Shown here: piece by piece, positions 33,377 through 45,584 of the stretch
How positions within the stretch are numbered: the first letter of the stretch is position 1
Layout of the letters: each line of letters starts with the position of its first letter
Made by a program: the position numbers and the translations under genes
DNA from: Ehretia macrophylla
Lineage: Eukaryota > Streptophyta > Magnoliopsida > Boraginales > Ehretiaceae
NCBI GenBank assembly: GCA_037974665.1
Contig: CM075770.1
Span: 61,515,850 to 61,579,849 of the forward strand
Direction: 5' to 3'
Length of the DNA stretch: 64,000 bases
Notes under the pieces: generated by a model
The model's input: only the letters and a program-made list of their open reading frames with translations
Databases searched by the model: none
Told to the model about the DNA's origin: nothing

Positions 33377-35830
33377 TGTAACGCCCCGAACCCAACCCCA
33401 CGCTAAAGTCAGGCTCGGACCCGTCACTCGGACAGAGTCTCCTCTGTACCTAGGACAAAACTGTTACCTGTCAACATTCACTCAAGACATTTGAACCAAA
33501 AACAACTTATCTACTAATATCTCCAAAGCCAAAACACAATCACAAGGCCATCCGAGCCTTGGAGCAACAACATTCTACTTAAGCACATAGGCATGCGAGA
33601 TAAGTTGGTTTTAGCCATAAGTAGTTAGATACAATAAAATTTCTAAGTTCCATATGTAGGACAATAAACACTCCAAGCATGCAAGAGAAAATAAAGTCTA
33701 GATTCCATTATTACAATCCAACATCTTTCTCTAACATTCTAGTCCACAACTACTAAACATATACACAAGACCCCAAGGTCTTAAAATACAATATTAACAT
33801 GAACTCCACTCAAGTAGCACATAAAATCCACCTTAGCACACAAGTCACGGATTCTGATCTACGTGAACTTCTTCTTCTTCTTCTACTTCTAACAGCTGGG
33901 GATTCACCTCAGCTTCTCCTAAAACATTTCAAATGAGGAGTGAGCAACAAAGTTGCCCAGCGAGGGAGGTGATGCAACATGCCAACGTGCAATATGATAC
34001 GCAAACACAGAAAACATATACAAGCCACATAAACTAACAAGACAATAAGCCAAGCAATTAATCACTTTAAAAAGGATACGGTTCCACTTCCAAGTCTTCA
34101 TTCATGAACCACGAACCACGAGCATCACGAACATGCTGGCAAACCCCAAACACCAACAATTGGGATACTCCGGATGTATCCTGATCCTACGACCTTTTCT
34201 CCCGAGGTAGGTCCATGCCCAGCAGGTGAACCACGCCTCTGGGGTAGTGAAGTATGCCTCAGCGAGAAAGGAATAGGCACCATGGTAGTCGAGGGAACAC
34301 GGCAAGCCCGACGCCGCCCGTGTTTCTCGACGCTACCATGTCCGAAAAGGTTGCGCAACCCCAAGATAAGTCAAAAGCAATCAATATATCACATAACACA
34401 TAAAAGGGACGACAAAGTAGGCCGCCTTCACAAATAAGCACGATATAAGTTCACATAAGCACGGGATTAGCTTAAAGATAACAAAAGAATCAATCAACAC
34501 AATTAATTCCGATAATCTACTCAAATAGCTTAAATATATCCTAAATATTTAATACAATACATGTTAACTCAAATACAAGTGCCAATTGCCTTAAGTATAG
34601 CCAAAACTACTTTTTTCCCTTTCTTTAACCGAGTTTTGTTTCTCCTATGCATGGTGCAAGAGTTGCAATTTATATCCTAGTCTTTCCATATTCTTAATTA
34701 AGTCCAAAAGCACCCTTTAGGATCAATAATACTCATTTTAGAAATAAAAGTTCAGAAAGGCCCCGAACGGGTTTGAACTGCAACTATACTAACCGAATCC
34801 CATTTTCGTGAAACGAAAGCCCCAAAGGTGCTTCCTTAGCTCAAGGATACCCGAATCAATGCCCAAACTTGCCCGGATTGCTCAACGGAAAAAGTTCCCT
34901 TTTTAAAGTTGGCTATTTATACAATTAAGCTCGGTTTCGAGTGATTCAACCTCACGAGGCTTTTCAACTAACTTCATTAGGATCTAGAGCACCTAATTGA
35001 GGCATCAATTTAAGCTAATTAGCAATTTATATCAAAACTCTAATTCTAGGTACTATTCATCATCTCTTTGATCAATATCTACATTCAACCATAAAATCTT
35101 GTAACAAGCCATAAAAGTTAACTCTATAGGCATCAAATAACTCATAGCAAGCATTCATAACAAGTTTTATAGCTATAATTGACAAATCAAGAAATTTCAA
35201 CATATGAACATAAACTTTAAAAACAATAAAATGCATCTCCCTCACAATTTTTGAAGACAATGAAGCTTGTTGAAGACCCTAGGTTGCTCAAAACCCTCCC
35301 AAGATCAAGCTAGAAGCTCAAGATGTAAGGTTGTTGAAGCAAAAATCTTCTCTTTTCTCTTTGAGTGGGTCGGCCAACACAAGGGACATGGAGGGCATTT
35401 TCTAATTTGTTTTGATGACTAATGTGTGTTATTCTATTTAATTTCATGAGTTGGTTATATTACATATTGTGTATAATTAATAATCTAAGCTAAGTAGTCT
35501 CAAATCTTGATCAACTAAGGCTAATTCCAATTACAAAAGTTTTTAGTTGAGACTAGCACTATTCTAACGTAATACTATTCAAAGGCATGAAATCTATTTT
35601 TTAAACGCACGCTCCTAAGCCCGAAAGTTCAAAACGAAAATTTCTCGGTTCCTTTTAAATATCATATGACATAGGAAAAATTAAAAATCAAACTTTTGAA
35701 ACAGTCGAAAATATTGTGAATAGTAACATCTAATAAAAGCAATTAAGCAAGAAAGATGATGCACGTAGAAATGCACACATAGATATGCAACGGTTATAAT
35801 AAATTTATGATAAAATTATTTGGTGTCACA
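33377..35830 (-). repeat. Element E 3' LTR (2454 bp)
   Basis: On the minus strand from TGTGACACCA (35830) to GGGGCGTTACA (33377). Candidate donor ATT|GTGAGG (GT 35245-35244), palindrome GGTTGCGCAACC (34349-34360) in the GC-rich module, candidate acceptor ATGTTTTAG ending at 33919, and acidic mini-ORF 33918-33845. Confidence 0.94.
33845..33918 (-). other. Acidic mini-ORF behind candidate acceptor (E 3' LTR)
   Basis: Phase 2, then EAEVNPQLLEV, a five-Glu run and VHVDQNP, then TGA. The same frame is open in the E 5' LTR (50900-50827) and in the A 3' LTR (11864-11937). Confidence 0.45.
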
Positions 35831-35866
35831 TCCTCTCCCCCTTAAACTAATTGCGTCCTCGCAATT
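35831..35866 (-). other. Polypurine tract and pre-PPT hairpin, element E
   Basis: Minus-strand AATTGCG-agga-CGCAATT (35866-35849), then the purine tract aagggggagagga against the 3' LTR. It has the same sequence and spacing as element A. Confidence 0.85.
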
Positions 35867-38800
35867 CTTACATGATTCGGCAAAGAGTTCTGGACACTTC
35901 TCTCTGATCTGGTCTTCTCACTCCCAAGTGGCATCCTCAACCCCATGATGATCCCAAAGAACTTTTACCATAGGAATACTTTTAGTTCTAAGTTCCTGAA
36001 TCTTTCGGTCAACCACTCGAAGAGGTTTCTCAACATATGCTAAAGACTCATCAATCTCCAATGGCTCCGGCTCAATAATATGCGACGGATCAGGATTATA
36101 CTTCCTCAACAGTGACACATGAAAAACATCATGAATCCAACCCAAACTCGGAAGTAACGCCAATCTGTAAGCTAAATCCCCAACTTTCTCAGTGATCTCA
36201 AATGGTCCCACGTATCTAGGACTAAGTTTACCTCCTTTTCCGTGCCGAATCAAACCCTTTCGCAGAGAGACTTTCAAGAAAACACGATCACCCTTAGAAA
36301 ATACTAAGTCCCATCGACGTCTATCAGCATAATTCTTCTGTCGACTCTGAGCTGTAAGCATCCTTTTCTTTATAAGTCTCACATTATCTACCATTTTGAT
36401 CATCTCTGGAAGAATAGCGGGATCAACTGTTTTCATCTCACCTACCTTATCCCAATACAACGGAGACCTACATTTTCGCCCGTAAAGTGCTTCGTAGGGT
36501 GCTATGCCAATAGTAGCTTGATAATTGTTATTATAAGAAAACTCTACTAAAGGTAGGTATTTCTCCCAGTTCTTGCCAAAATCCAGAACACAAGCTCTAA
36601 ACATGTCTTCCAGTATCCTGATAGTCCACTCTGACTGGCCATCCGTCTGCGGGTGATAAGCAGTACTAAAACTCAAATTAGTTCCCAAAGCCTTTTGTAG
36701 TTTCTGCCAGAACTGTGATGTAAACCTGGGATCCCTGTCTGATACTATCTGAGATGGAACTCCATGCAGTCTCACAATATTTTCAACATATAGCTCGACC
36801 AATTTATCGAGAGAATCTGTTTTCCTTGTAGCAATAAAATGTGAACTCTTCGTCAACCTGTCTACTACAACCCACACAGAATCATTACCTCGTGGTGATC
36901 TCGGCAAATCCGACACAAGGTCCATAGTAACCTGATCTCATTTCCATACCGGAATCTCCAATGGCTGCAACAATCCTGCCGGCCTCTGATGTTCTGCCTT
37001 AACTTTCTGACAAGTCAAGCACTTAGCTACATAATCTGCTATCTCTCTCTTCATGTTGTTTCACCAGAAATACTGTTTTAAATCTCTGTACATTTTAGTG
37101 CTTCCAGGATGAATTGTGTATTTAGAAGCATGAGCCTCAGCAAGAATCTCATCTTTCACAGTCGAATTACTAGGAATGCAAATTATATTCATGTACCTGA
37201 GAAGTCCATCATCATGCATCTTAAAGTCAGACTCTCCCTCTTTTGACTTCTCTAAAAGCTTCAATGACTTAGAATCTGATTGTTGCGCTTCTCTGATTCT
37301 AGATATCAATAAAGATTGGATTTGTAGGCTAGCAAATTGAATACCTGATCTAGAAGCCTTCGGTTTCCACAAGCACAGTTCTTCCACAATCTCCCAGTCC
37401 TTGATTATCAAACTAGCCACATAAGTTTTTCGGCTCAGTGCATCTACAACAGTATTAGCTTTTCCCGGCAAATAGCTAATGGTACAATTATAATCATTTA
37501 ACAGTTCTAGCCAACGCCTTTGCCTCATATTCAGATCTTTTTGAGAAAACAGGTATTTTAAACTTTTATGGTCAGTAAATATTTCAAATTTGTTACCCCA
37601 CAAATAATGACGCCATTTTTTCAAAGCAAAGACAACAGCTGCAAGCTCAAGATTATGTGTAAGATAATTGAGTTCATATGGTTTCAATTTCCTAGAGGCA
37701 TACGCTATCACCTTACCATTTTGCATAAGAACACAACCCAAGCCTTCTTTTGAAGTATCACTGTAAATCACCAAGTTCTCAGTTCCCTCAGGCAAGGCAA
37801 GGATAGGTGCAGTGGTAAGTCTCTTTTTCAACTCCTGGAAACTGGCTTCACATTTATCATTCCAATTAAACATAGTTTTCTTCTAGGTTAATGTAGTCAA
37901 AGGTCCTGTAATCTTTGAAAAATCTTTAACAAATCGCCTATAATAGCCCGCTAATCCCAAGAAACTACGAACTTCCGTGACAATTTCAGGTCTTTTCCAC
38001 GACATAACCACCTCAATTTTTGTAGGATTAACAGATATTCCCTCCTGTGAAATGATATGTCCTAAAAAGGCAACTTGTTTCAACCAGAATTCGCATTTGC
38101 TAAATTTGGCAAACAATTTGTGTTCTTGCAGGGTTTGAAGTACAATTCTCAAATGTTCTTCATGCTTTGACTCAGATTTAGAGTATACTAATATATCATC
38201 AATAAAAATCAAAACAAACTGATCAAGATAAGGTCGAAATACTCTCTGCATTAAATCCATAAAAGCGGCTGGGGCATTTGTCAACCCGAATGGTAAAACA
38301 ACAAACTCATAATGGTCGTACCTCGTTCTAAATGCAGTCTTAGGTACATCTTCTTTTCGGATCCTCAACTGATAATAACCCTGCCTCAAATCAAATTTTG
38401 AAAACACAACAACACCCTATAGCTGATCAAACAACTCCTCAATTAAGGGCAAAGGATATTTATTTTTCACTGTCACCTGATTAAGACCTCGATAATCTAT
38501 GCACAAACGCAGAGTACCGTTTTTCTTTTTCACAAATAACACGGGAGCACCCCACGGTAACGAACTAGGCTGAATAAAACCTTTCTCAAGTAAACCCTGT
38601 AGCTGAATTTTCAATTCTGGTAACTCATTCTATACGGGGTTCTCGAGATAGGATTAGTTCCCGGCAACAAGTCAATCACAAACTCAATCTCCCTATCAAG
38701 TGGTAACCCAGGCAACTCCTCAGGAAAAACTCCTGGAAACTCTTTTATAACAGGTACTTCATTCAATTTCAATTTATCTCTAGGCTGATTAATTAAATAA

Positions 38801-39513
38801 GCTAAGTATGCATCATAACCTTTACTCAACATTTTAGTAGCTTTAATGGAAGATATGATACGAGTCCTAGTAGACTTTCGACTCCCAGTTACTTTAATAA
38901 CAGGTTGGTTAGGTACTTCTAAAGTTAAAACTTTCCTCCTACAGTCCAAACATGCATAATATCGCCCCAACCAATCCATCCCCAAGATAACTTCAAAGTC
39001 CCGAAATGGCATGATTATCAAGTCAATAGGATACATGCAACCCTCAATGCAAATATTACAATCTTTACACACAGACTCCGTAACAATTTTAGTACCCATA
39101 GGATTACCTACTTCAATCACATACAGCAATTTATCAACTTTTAATGTAGCAGACTGTACACATGCAGGAGTAATGAATGAATATGTAGCCCCGGTGTCAA
39201 TCAAAACTACTACCGGTTGACTATTAATAAAAAAAGTACCTTCCACCACCACTGTCGTCTCTAGAAGCTCCTCTTGGTCGAGTGCAAATACCCTTGTCTG
39301 ACCTCGCGGTACAGTATCTGCTCCTGAAGCCCTAGTCTGAACACCCTGGCCTGAAGTCTGACACTGACCATATATAAACTTCGGACAATCTCTAACTCTG
39401 TGTTGATCACTGCCATAACCTGTGCAATGACCCAATTTTCTCCAACACTCAGCCTCTGTGTGGCCCTTACGGTTGCAATGAGTACACTGTAGATTCTTCC
39501 TAGTAGTAGCTCC
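35867..39513 (-). pseudogene. pol: Element E pol: zinc knuckles, protease, RT, RNase H, integrase, chromodomain, broken
   Basis: This is the portion downstream of the F insertion. Knuckle 1 (CTHCNRKGHTEAEC) is intact; knuckle 2 has Cys to Tyr (CTGYGSDQH). Protease DTGA is intact (near 39195). A small deletion near 38630 shifts the frame. RT has FIDD (near 38200), RNase H has its acidic motifs (37400-37830), and integrase has the DDE region (36925-36620). The chromodomain is at about 36060-35870. In-frame stops are at 38417-38419, 37883-37885, 37061-37063, 36938-36940 and 35918-35920. Each can be read as a C-to-T or G-to-A change from the sister element's Gln, Trp or Arg codon. Confidence 0.92.
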
Positions 39514-41798
39514 TGTAATACCCGAGCCCGGAATGTGAAAATTCTTTGTTTATTATTTTGAAAATTATATTTCCTTAAATTCTTTGTGAATTAATTGTTA
39601 CTTTCTCGCTGTCGCAACGTGCATTGCATTTAGGGAGCGATAGCTAGAGAACGGTTTCTAGTCCTCAACAAATAGTGAAACTAGTATTTAGATGACTTAA
39701 ATTTTATATTTTAATTGTTGCTAGCTATATTTAATCTTTCCTTAGTTAAAATGGCTTTAAAATGCACAAAATAAGGCCCTTTGACCAAGTTTTAAGTGGT
39801 TTGACCTAGGACTTTGACTTTTTGACTTAGCCAACCTTTTAATAAGCTAAAACAAAGCAAAATAAAAAAAAATAGCAGCTGAACAGAACCTATGCTGGCC
39901 GAAAATATTGAAGAGAAAAAAAAAATCATTTTCAACTTTCAAAACTCCCAATCTTCGCGTGAGCTTGTGCGGGGTTGCTACCGAGCCATCCATTGTTGTT
40001 TTCCTAGCGCCTAGGAGTGCCTAAGGTGAGGGAATCATGTTATTTGCGCATTTAAATGTTGAGTGTATCAACTTTGCAATTTTAGATTTTATCCATAGAT
40101 TGTTGTTTAAATCATTTTGATGCTTCTAGAATGTTCCTTAGCAATTGTAGAACGTGTATTAATAGCTTTTTAACATTTTCTACGATTAATTGTTGAGATT
40201 GTAGTTTAAACTAGTTGTTGAATAGTGTTTAGTGAATAGTAAATCCTTGGAACGATGAAGTTGTTCCGTTATGCTGTCCGTTGATGTAGAATTGTGCTAG
40301 GTGTGCTAGAATGCCTAAATGCATGGTTTGTTTGGGTTGCGTAATGGAAAAAACGGGAATTAAGCCTTGTTGAAAGTAGGGGTCGTTTAGGTCGAGTTTT
40401 TAGCGTTTTCTCATTTTGCGTGTTGGCATTGTTTCGGGAGGCCATGGTAGCACTTTTGGTGCGATTATGGCGTTGGTTGGGTGTTTGGTTGTTATAGTTG
40501 TAGTTCAAACGAGAAAAGGAGAAATCGGGGCTTTGCGCGAGTTCTAGGGTAAAGTAAGGTTTCGGGGTCTTTAGACGTGCCTTATGGTGACCTAGGAGGT
40601 TTGGTGAAGTCGGTTTCCAGAACTCGTGGCTCGTTTGGAAATGGTAGGGTTTTGATAGTTGGGGCCGGTTTGTGTTTTTGTGTGTTTTCTTGACTTTATG
40701 CCTATAGAATGCTTAGGGTTGCTTGAAATACTTGTTTGAATTGATTTGGATTGAAATTCTTATCAATTGCTGCTATTGCGTGCGAGAGTAACCTACTTTG
40801 TTATTCTCCCACGTGTGGCTTTATCGCTTGTTTATCGCCTTGTATCGAGTCTTGCATTGCATAGTGTCTCGCGCGTGAGTGATGGGCCTCTCTGGGTAGC
40901 CTTGGGTTGCCAGTGTTGGTTGCTCTAGCTCCGCTGCTATTCCCTTTCTCGCTTGGGTTGCCTCCCAGGGAGATTTGGGTCGTAGGTTGATGGATACTTC
41001 CGGGGTATTCCAAACTGGTGTTATAAGGTGGTTTGGGCCGGCGCGTCGTCATCGAATTATTGAATGAAAGTTGCTCGTGAAAAGAGTACCGTATCCTTTG
41101 AATGAATGTTTATAGTCTTTAATGCTTGCCTTGTTATAATATTGACTTGTTTGTATCTTTAAATGATTATTGTATGCATTGCTTGGCTAATTGCATTGCA
41201 TACTCCTCTCATCTTCGTCCTTGAGACCAATTTCCCTCGCTGAGTAATAGTTTTTGCTCATTCCTCTCTATACTATATTTTTATAGGAGTAGTTGAAGCA
41301 GACCCTATCGAGGTAATTGAGGAGGAGGAGCAGGTGGAGGTGTTTCCGTGATAGCACTTCTCTGCTTTGCTGGTGGTTGGTTACCAGATTTTGTGCGAGC
41401 CTTGCTTGTTATGTATATTGCTTGGATGTCGCTTAATTTTGAGGCTTGTAGCCTAGTATGTATTTTCTAGTTTGAGGCCTCTGCGGTCTTATGTTGTATA
41501 AGTTGAAAGAATGTAAAGTTGTAAACTTATACCCTTGTGACTAGTAAGGAATTGCATGCTAATGGAATTGATTAGTGGCATAAGTACTTGTGTAATATGC
41601 ATAACATTTTTGGGTTGCAAAGTTGGTTAATAAGAAATGTATGTTTTAAAGAAAGTTGGCTTGTTATGATTGTTTATATGGCTTTCACAAGTATTGTGTT
41701 GGTTTTAGGGTTTTCGGATCGTCCGCGGTACAAAGAAGACTCCGTCCGTGTGTCGGGTCCGGGCTTGGCCTTTTGCGGGGTCGGGTCGGGGCGTGACA
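39514..41798 (+). repeat. Element F 5' LTR (2285 bp)
   Basis: From TGTAATACCC to GGGGCGTGACA. Candidate donor CTAAG|GTGAGG (GT 40026-40027). A GC-rich module (about 40780-41060) is related at lower similarity to those of A/D/E/G but lacks the GGTTGCGCAACC palindrome. Candidate acceptor TTTTTATAG ends at 41286 (TACAG in the 3' LTR), and the acidic mini-ORF follows (41287-41351). Confidence 0.95.
41287..41351 (+). other. Acidic mini-ORF behind candidate acceptor (F 5' LTR)
   Basis: Phase 2, then 20 codons to TGA: VVEADPIEVI, a four-Glu run, QVEVFP. The Glu codons are GAG where A/E use GAA, so the peptide is more alike than the DNA. The 3' LTR copy is 48509-48573 and has the same frame. Confidence 0.45.
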
Positions 41799-41806
41799 TC
41801 TTTAGG

Positions 41807-41818
41807 TGGTATCAGAGC
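41807..41818 (+). other. Primer-binding site, element F
   Basis: TGGTATCAGAGC, eight bases inside the 5' LTR end. The leader to the gag start (41819-42110) is AT-rich and featureless. Confidence 0.93.
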
Positions 41819-42110
41819 ATGATAGTCTTGCATGAGCCGGGATATGATTCTCGGTCTATGGGGTAAAGGTCTGAAATGCTAAAGTGTTTATGTATGATTG
41901 CTAAGTGAAAAGAAAATGATATTGCATGACTTTGTGAACTTGGAGTGTTTATGTGTTTAAGTGAAATAGTTTGGCAAGTTGAACTTGTCTTATGTGAATT
42001 GTGTGATAGAATATTGGATTGTTATTGACTTGAGTGTTATCTAATCTTATGTGCTATATTTATGTCTATAAACTGCTTTTAAATGTTGCCAGCTATTGTG
42101 AATTGCCACT

Positions 42111-44444
42111 ATGCCGCCACATCGTGGTACTCAAGGTATAGGATCAGATGAAGAGGCAGCAGAACAGGGTCAGCAGCCGTTGCCTGAGCAGTTTATGGCT
42201 ACCATGACTACTGCAGTAGACCGGATTACACAGGTGCTGCATGAGCAGAGGCAGGACAGGAATAATCCCCAGGGAAATCAAGCTAATCCTGGTGGACAGG
42301 GGTACAGAGTTGAGAATAATCAGTTAGAGAAATTTCTGAGGCACGAGCCGGGAAAGTTCTTCGGAGAGCCGGATGATGAGGCGGCCGAGAGATGGATTAA
42401 CCGTGTCGAGAAGATTTTCACCGCTTTGAGGTACACCGATGAGGCAAGAATAGATTATGCGTCATTCTTATTTGAGGGTGATGCAGAGCAGTGGTGGAAT
42501 ACTGTCAGATTGAGGTGGGATTGTGAGGATGTTCCACATTTATGGGATGATTTTGTGAGTGAGTTTCGGGACAAGTATATTCCCGAGATGGCTATGGAAA
42601 GGAGGGAAGACGAATTTGTGGCCCTGAAGCAGCGAAATATGACTGTTGCACAGTACGAGGCTAGGTTTGTTAGCCTGTCGAGGTATATGCCCAAGTTGGT
42701 ACGGCTGGCTAGGAGGATGATTCATAGGTTTGTCCGTGGGCTGAGAATGGACATTCAGTTGCATTTGACTGTGCAAACCTATACTACTTTTCCCGAGGCA
42801 TTTCAGGCAGCCTCGAAGTTTGAGAAACGGAAGGCTGAGATGATAGCTGAGAGCAGTCAGCCGAGTAAGAAGCAGTATTTGGGCCAGAGCAGCCAGAGTC
42901 AGCCGAGGCAGTATCAGACTTCTGCACAGGGTCCTCAGCTACGTCCGTATCAGCCACAGCAGCAGATTCAGGCTAGGCCAGCTGTGACTAGACCCCAGCA
43001 GGGAGCTACAGTTCCTACTACCGCCAGAGCCCCAGCACCTACAGGAAATACTGCAGTTAGGCAAAATCAGCAGTGTAATTATTGTAATCGGTCAGGGCAT
43101 ATTGAGGCTAACTACTGGAGGAAGAGTGGTAAATGTACGGGTTGTGGCAGTGATGATCATAGGGTGAGAGATTGCCCTAAGTATAACAATGTTCAGGGCC
43201 GTGGTGGAGGCCAAGGTGTTCAGAATAGGGCTGCAGGTGCACGTCCAGCACAGAGGGTTCAGGCTAGGGTCTTTGCACTAGATGCAGAGGAGCTACCCGA
43301 TACTACAGCTATAGTGGAAGGTACCTTTCTTCTCAATACTCAGCCAGTTAAAGTTTTGATTGATCCCGGAGCTACACATTCGTTTATAACTCCTGCATGT
43401 GCACGATCTGTGAATGTTTGCATTGATAAATTGCCGCATGAAGTTGAAATTAGTACTCCTTTGGGTGCAAAATTTGTTACTGAGTCTATTTGCAAATCTT
43501 GTGATATATGCATTGAGAATCGTAAATTTCCTGCTGATTTAATTATATTGCCATTCCGTGACTTTGAAATCATTTTGGGAATGGACTGGTTGGGAAAGTA
43601 TTATGCTCAGTTGGATTGTAGAACAAATATTATTTATCTTCAGGTTCCTGACCTACCGGTACTAGAGATTGTTGGGAACTGCAGGGCTGCCCGAATTCCA
43701 CTTTTATCAGCGATCAAGACTTCTAAGTTGTTGAATAAGGGTTGTGAAGCTTACTTAGCTTATTTGATCAATCAGCCTACTGATAAGTTTAATTTGAATG
43801 AGGTTCCGATTGTTAGAGACTTCCCTGGTGTATTTCCCGAGGAATTACCGGGTTTACCACAGAATAGGGAGATTGAGTTCGTGATTGATCTTGTGCCAGG
43901 CACTACGCCAATTTCTAGGAGTCCTTATAGAATGGCATCGGTTGAACTTCAAGAATTAAAAATTCAGCTTCAGAACTTGCTTGAGAAAGGGTTTATACAA
44001 CCTAGTTCTTCGCCGTGGGGTGCGCCTGTGTTGTTTGTGAGAAAGAAAGACGGCACGCTACGGTTATGTATTGATTACAGGGGACTTAATCAAGTCACGA
44101 TTAAGAATAAATACCCCTTGCCGTTGATTGAAGAATTGTTTGACCAGTTGCAGGGTGCGAGTGTTTACTCCAAATTTGACTTGAGGCAAGGTTACTATCA
44201 ACTTAGGATTCGGAGTGACGATATACCGAAGACGGCTTTCAGGACTAGATATGGCCACTATGAATTTGTTGTGTTGCCGTTTGGATTGACGAATGCACCA
44301 GCCGCATTCATGGACTTGATGCAGAGGGTTTTTCGGCCTTACCTTGATCAGTTTGTTGTAATCTTTATTGACTACATTTTAGTGTACTCGAAGAACGAGA
44401 CTGAACATGAGCAACACTTGAAGATTGTGCTTCAGACTTTGTAG
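42111..44444 (+). pseudogene. gag-pol: Element F Gag-protease-RT open segment (777 aa)
   Basis: Longest open frame in the window. Gag contains [16 protein letters not shown] (family signature) and a Gln/Pro-rich linker (about 250-320) before the knuckles. Protease landmark [11 protein letters not shown] is at 485-495. RT shows [27 protein letters not shown] and [12 protein letters not shown]. It ends at TAG 44442-44444, where sister elements have Gln in LQTLQE. The altered protease and RT motifs suggest that even a read-through product would be inactive. Confidence 0.95.
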
Positions 44445-45584
44445 GAAAACAAGTTTTTTGATAAATTCAGCAAGTGTGAGTTCTGGTTGAATCAGATATC
44501 TTTTCTAGGCCATATCATTTCAGATCGAGGAATTTCAGTGGACCCAGCTAAGACTGAAGTTGTTTCATCTTGGAAGAGACCTGAGACGGTGTCAGAGATT
44601 CAGAGTTTTCTTGGATTGGCAGGTTACTACCGGAGATTTGTTAAAGACTTTTCCAAAATTTGTGGGCCTTTAAGCCAGTTGACTTAGAAGAAAGTTGCTT
44701 ACAACTGGGATGCGAAATGTGAATCCAGTTTCCAAGAATTGAAGAAGAGACTAACTACAGCTCCTATATTAGCTTTACCTGAGGGAACAGAGAACTTTGT
44801 TGTCTACAGTGATGCATCTAAGGAAGGTTTGGGCTGTGTTTTAATGCAGAATGGTAAGGTGATTGCTTATGCTTCGAGGAAGTTGAAACCTTATGAAGTC
44901 AATTACCCTACACATGATCTTGAGTTGGCTGCAGTTGTGTTTGCTTTGAAAAAGTGGCGTTATTACTTGTGGGGTTGCAGATTTGAATTTTTTACTGACC
45001 ACAAGAGTCTCAAGTATTTGTTTTCACAGAAGGATCTAAATATGAGGCAGCGAAGATGGCTAGAGCTATTGGGTGGTTACAACTGTTCTATTAACTACGT
45101 GCCAGGTAAGGCAAATGTTGTTGCTGATGCTTTGAGCCGAAAGGCTACTGTTGCAAGCTTGATTATCAAGGATTGGGAGACTTTGGAAGAAATTTGTTCA
45201 TGGAAGCCAGAAGCTACTGAGGTAGGGATTCGATTTGCTAGTTTGCAGATTCAGTCAGGGTTGCTAGCACAGATCAGAGAGGCTCAGAAGACTGATCCTC
45301 ACATCTTGAAGATCCAAGAAAAATCAAAAGGGGGAGAGTTGGAGTTTAAATTACATGCAGATGGCATCTTCAGATTCAGGGATAGAGTATGTGTTCCTGA
45401 TGATCCGACTTTGAAGAATGAGATCCTGTCCGAGGCACATAATTCGAGGTATACGATTCACCCGGGCAGTACAAAAATGTATAGAGATTTGAAGCAACAC
45501 TTTTGGTGGAACAATATGAAGAGGGAGATTGCTGGGTATGTATCCAGATGTTTGACTTGTCAGAGGGTTAAAGTTGAGCATTAG
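44445..45584 (+). pseudogene. pol: Element F RT thumb, RNase H and integrase N-terminus
   Basis: In frame with the upstream segment. It carries the FLGHIISDRGISVDPAK and [11 protein letters not shown] thumb region, a TAG at 44685-44687, then RNase H ([41 protein letters not shown]) and the integrase zinc-binding region ([22 protein letters not shown]). It ends at TAG 45582-45584, at the Gln after that His. Confidence 0.93.
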
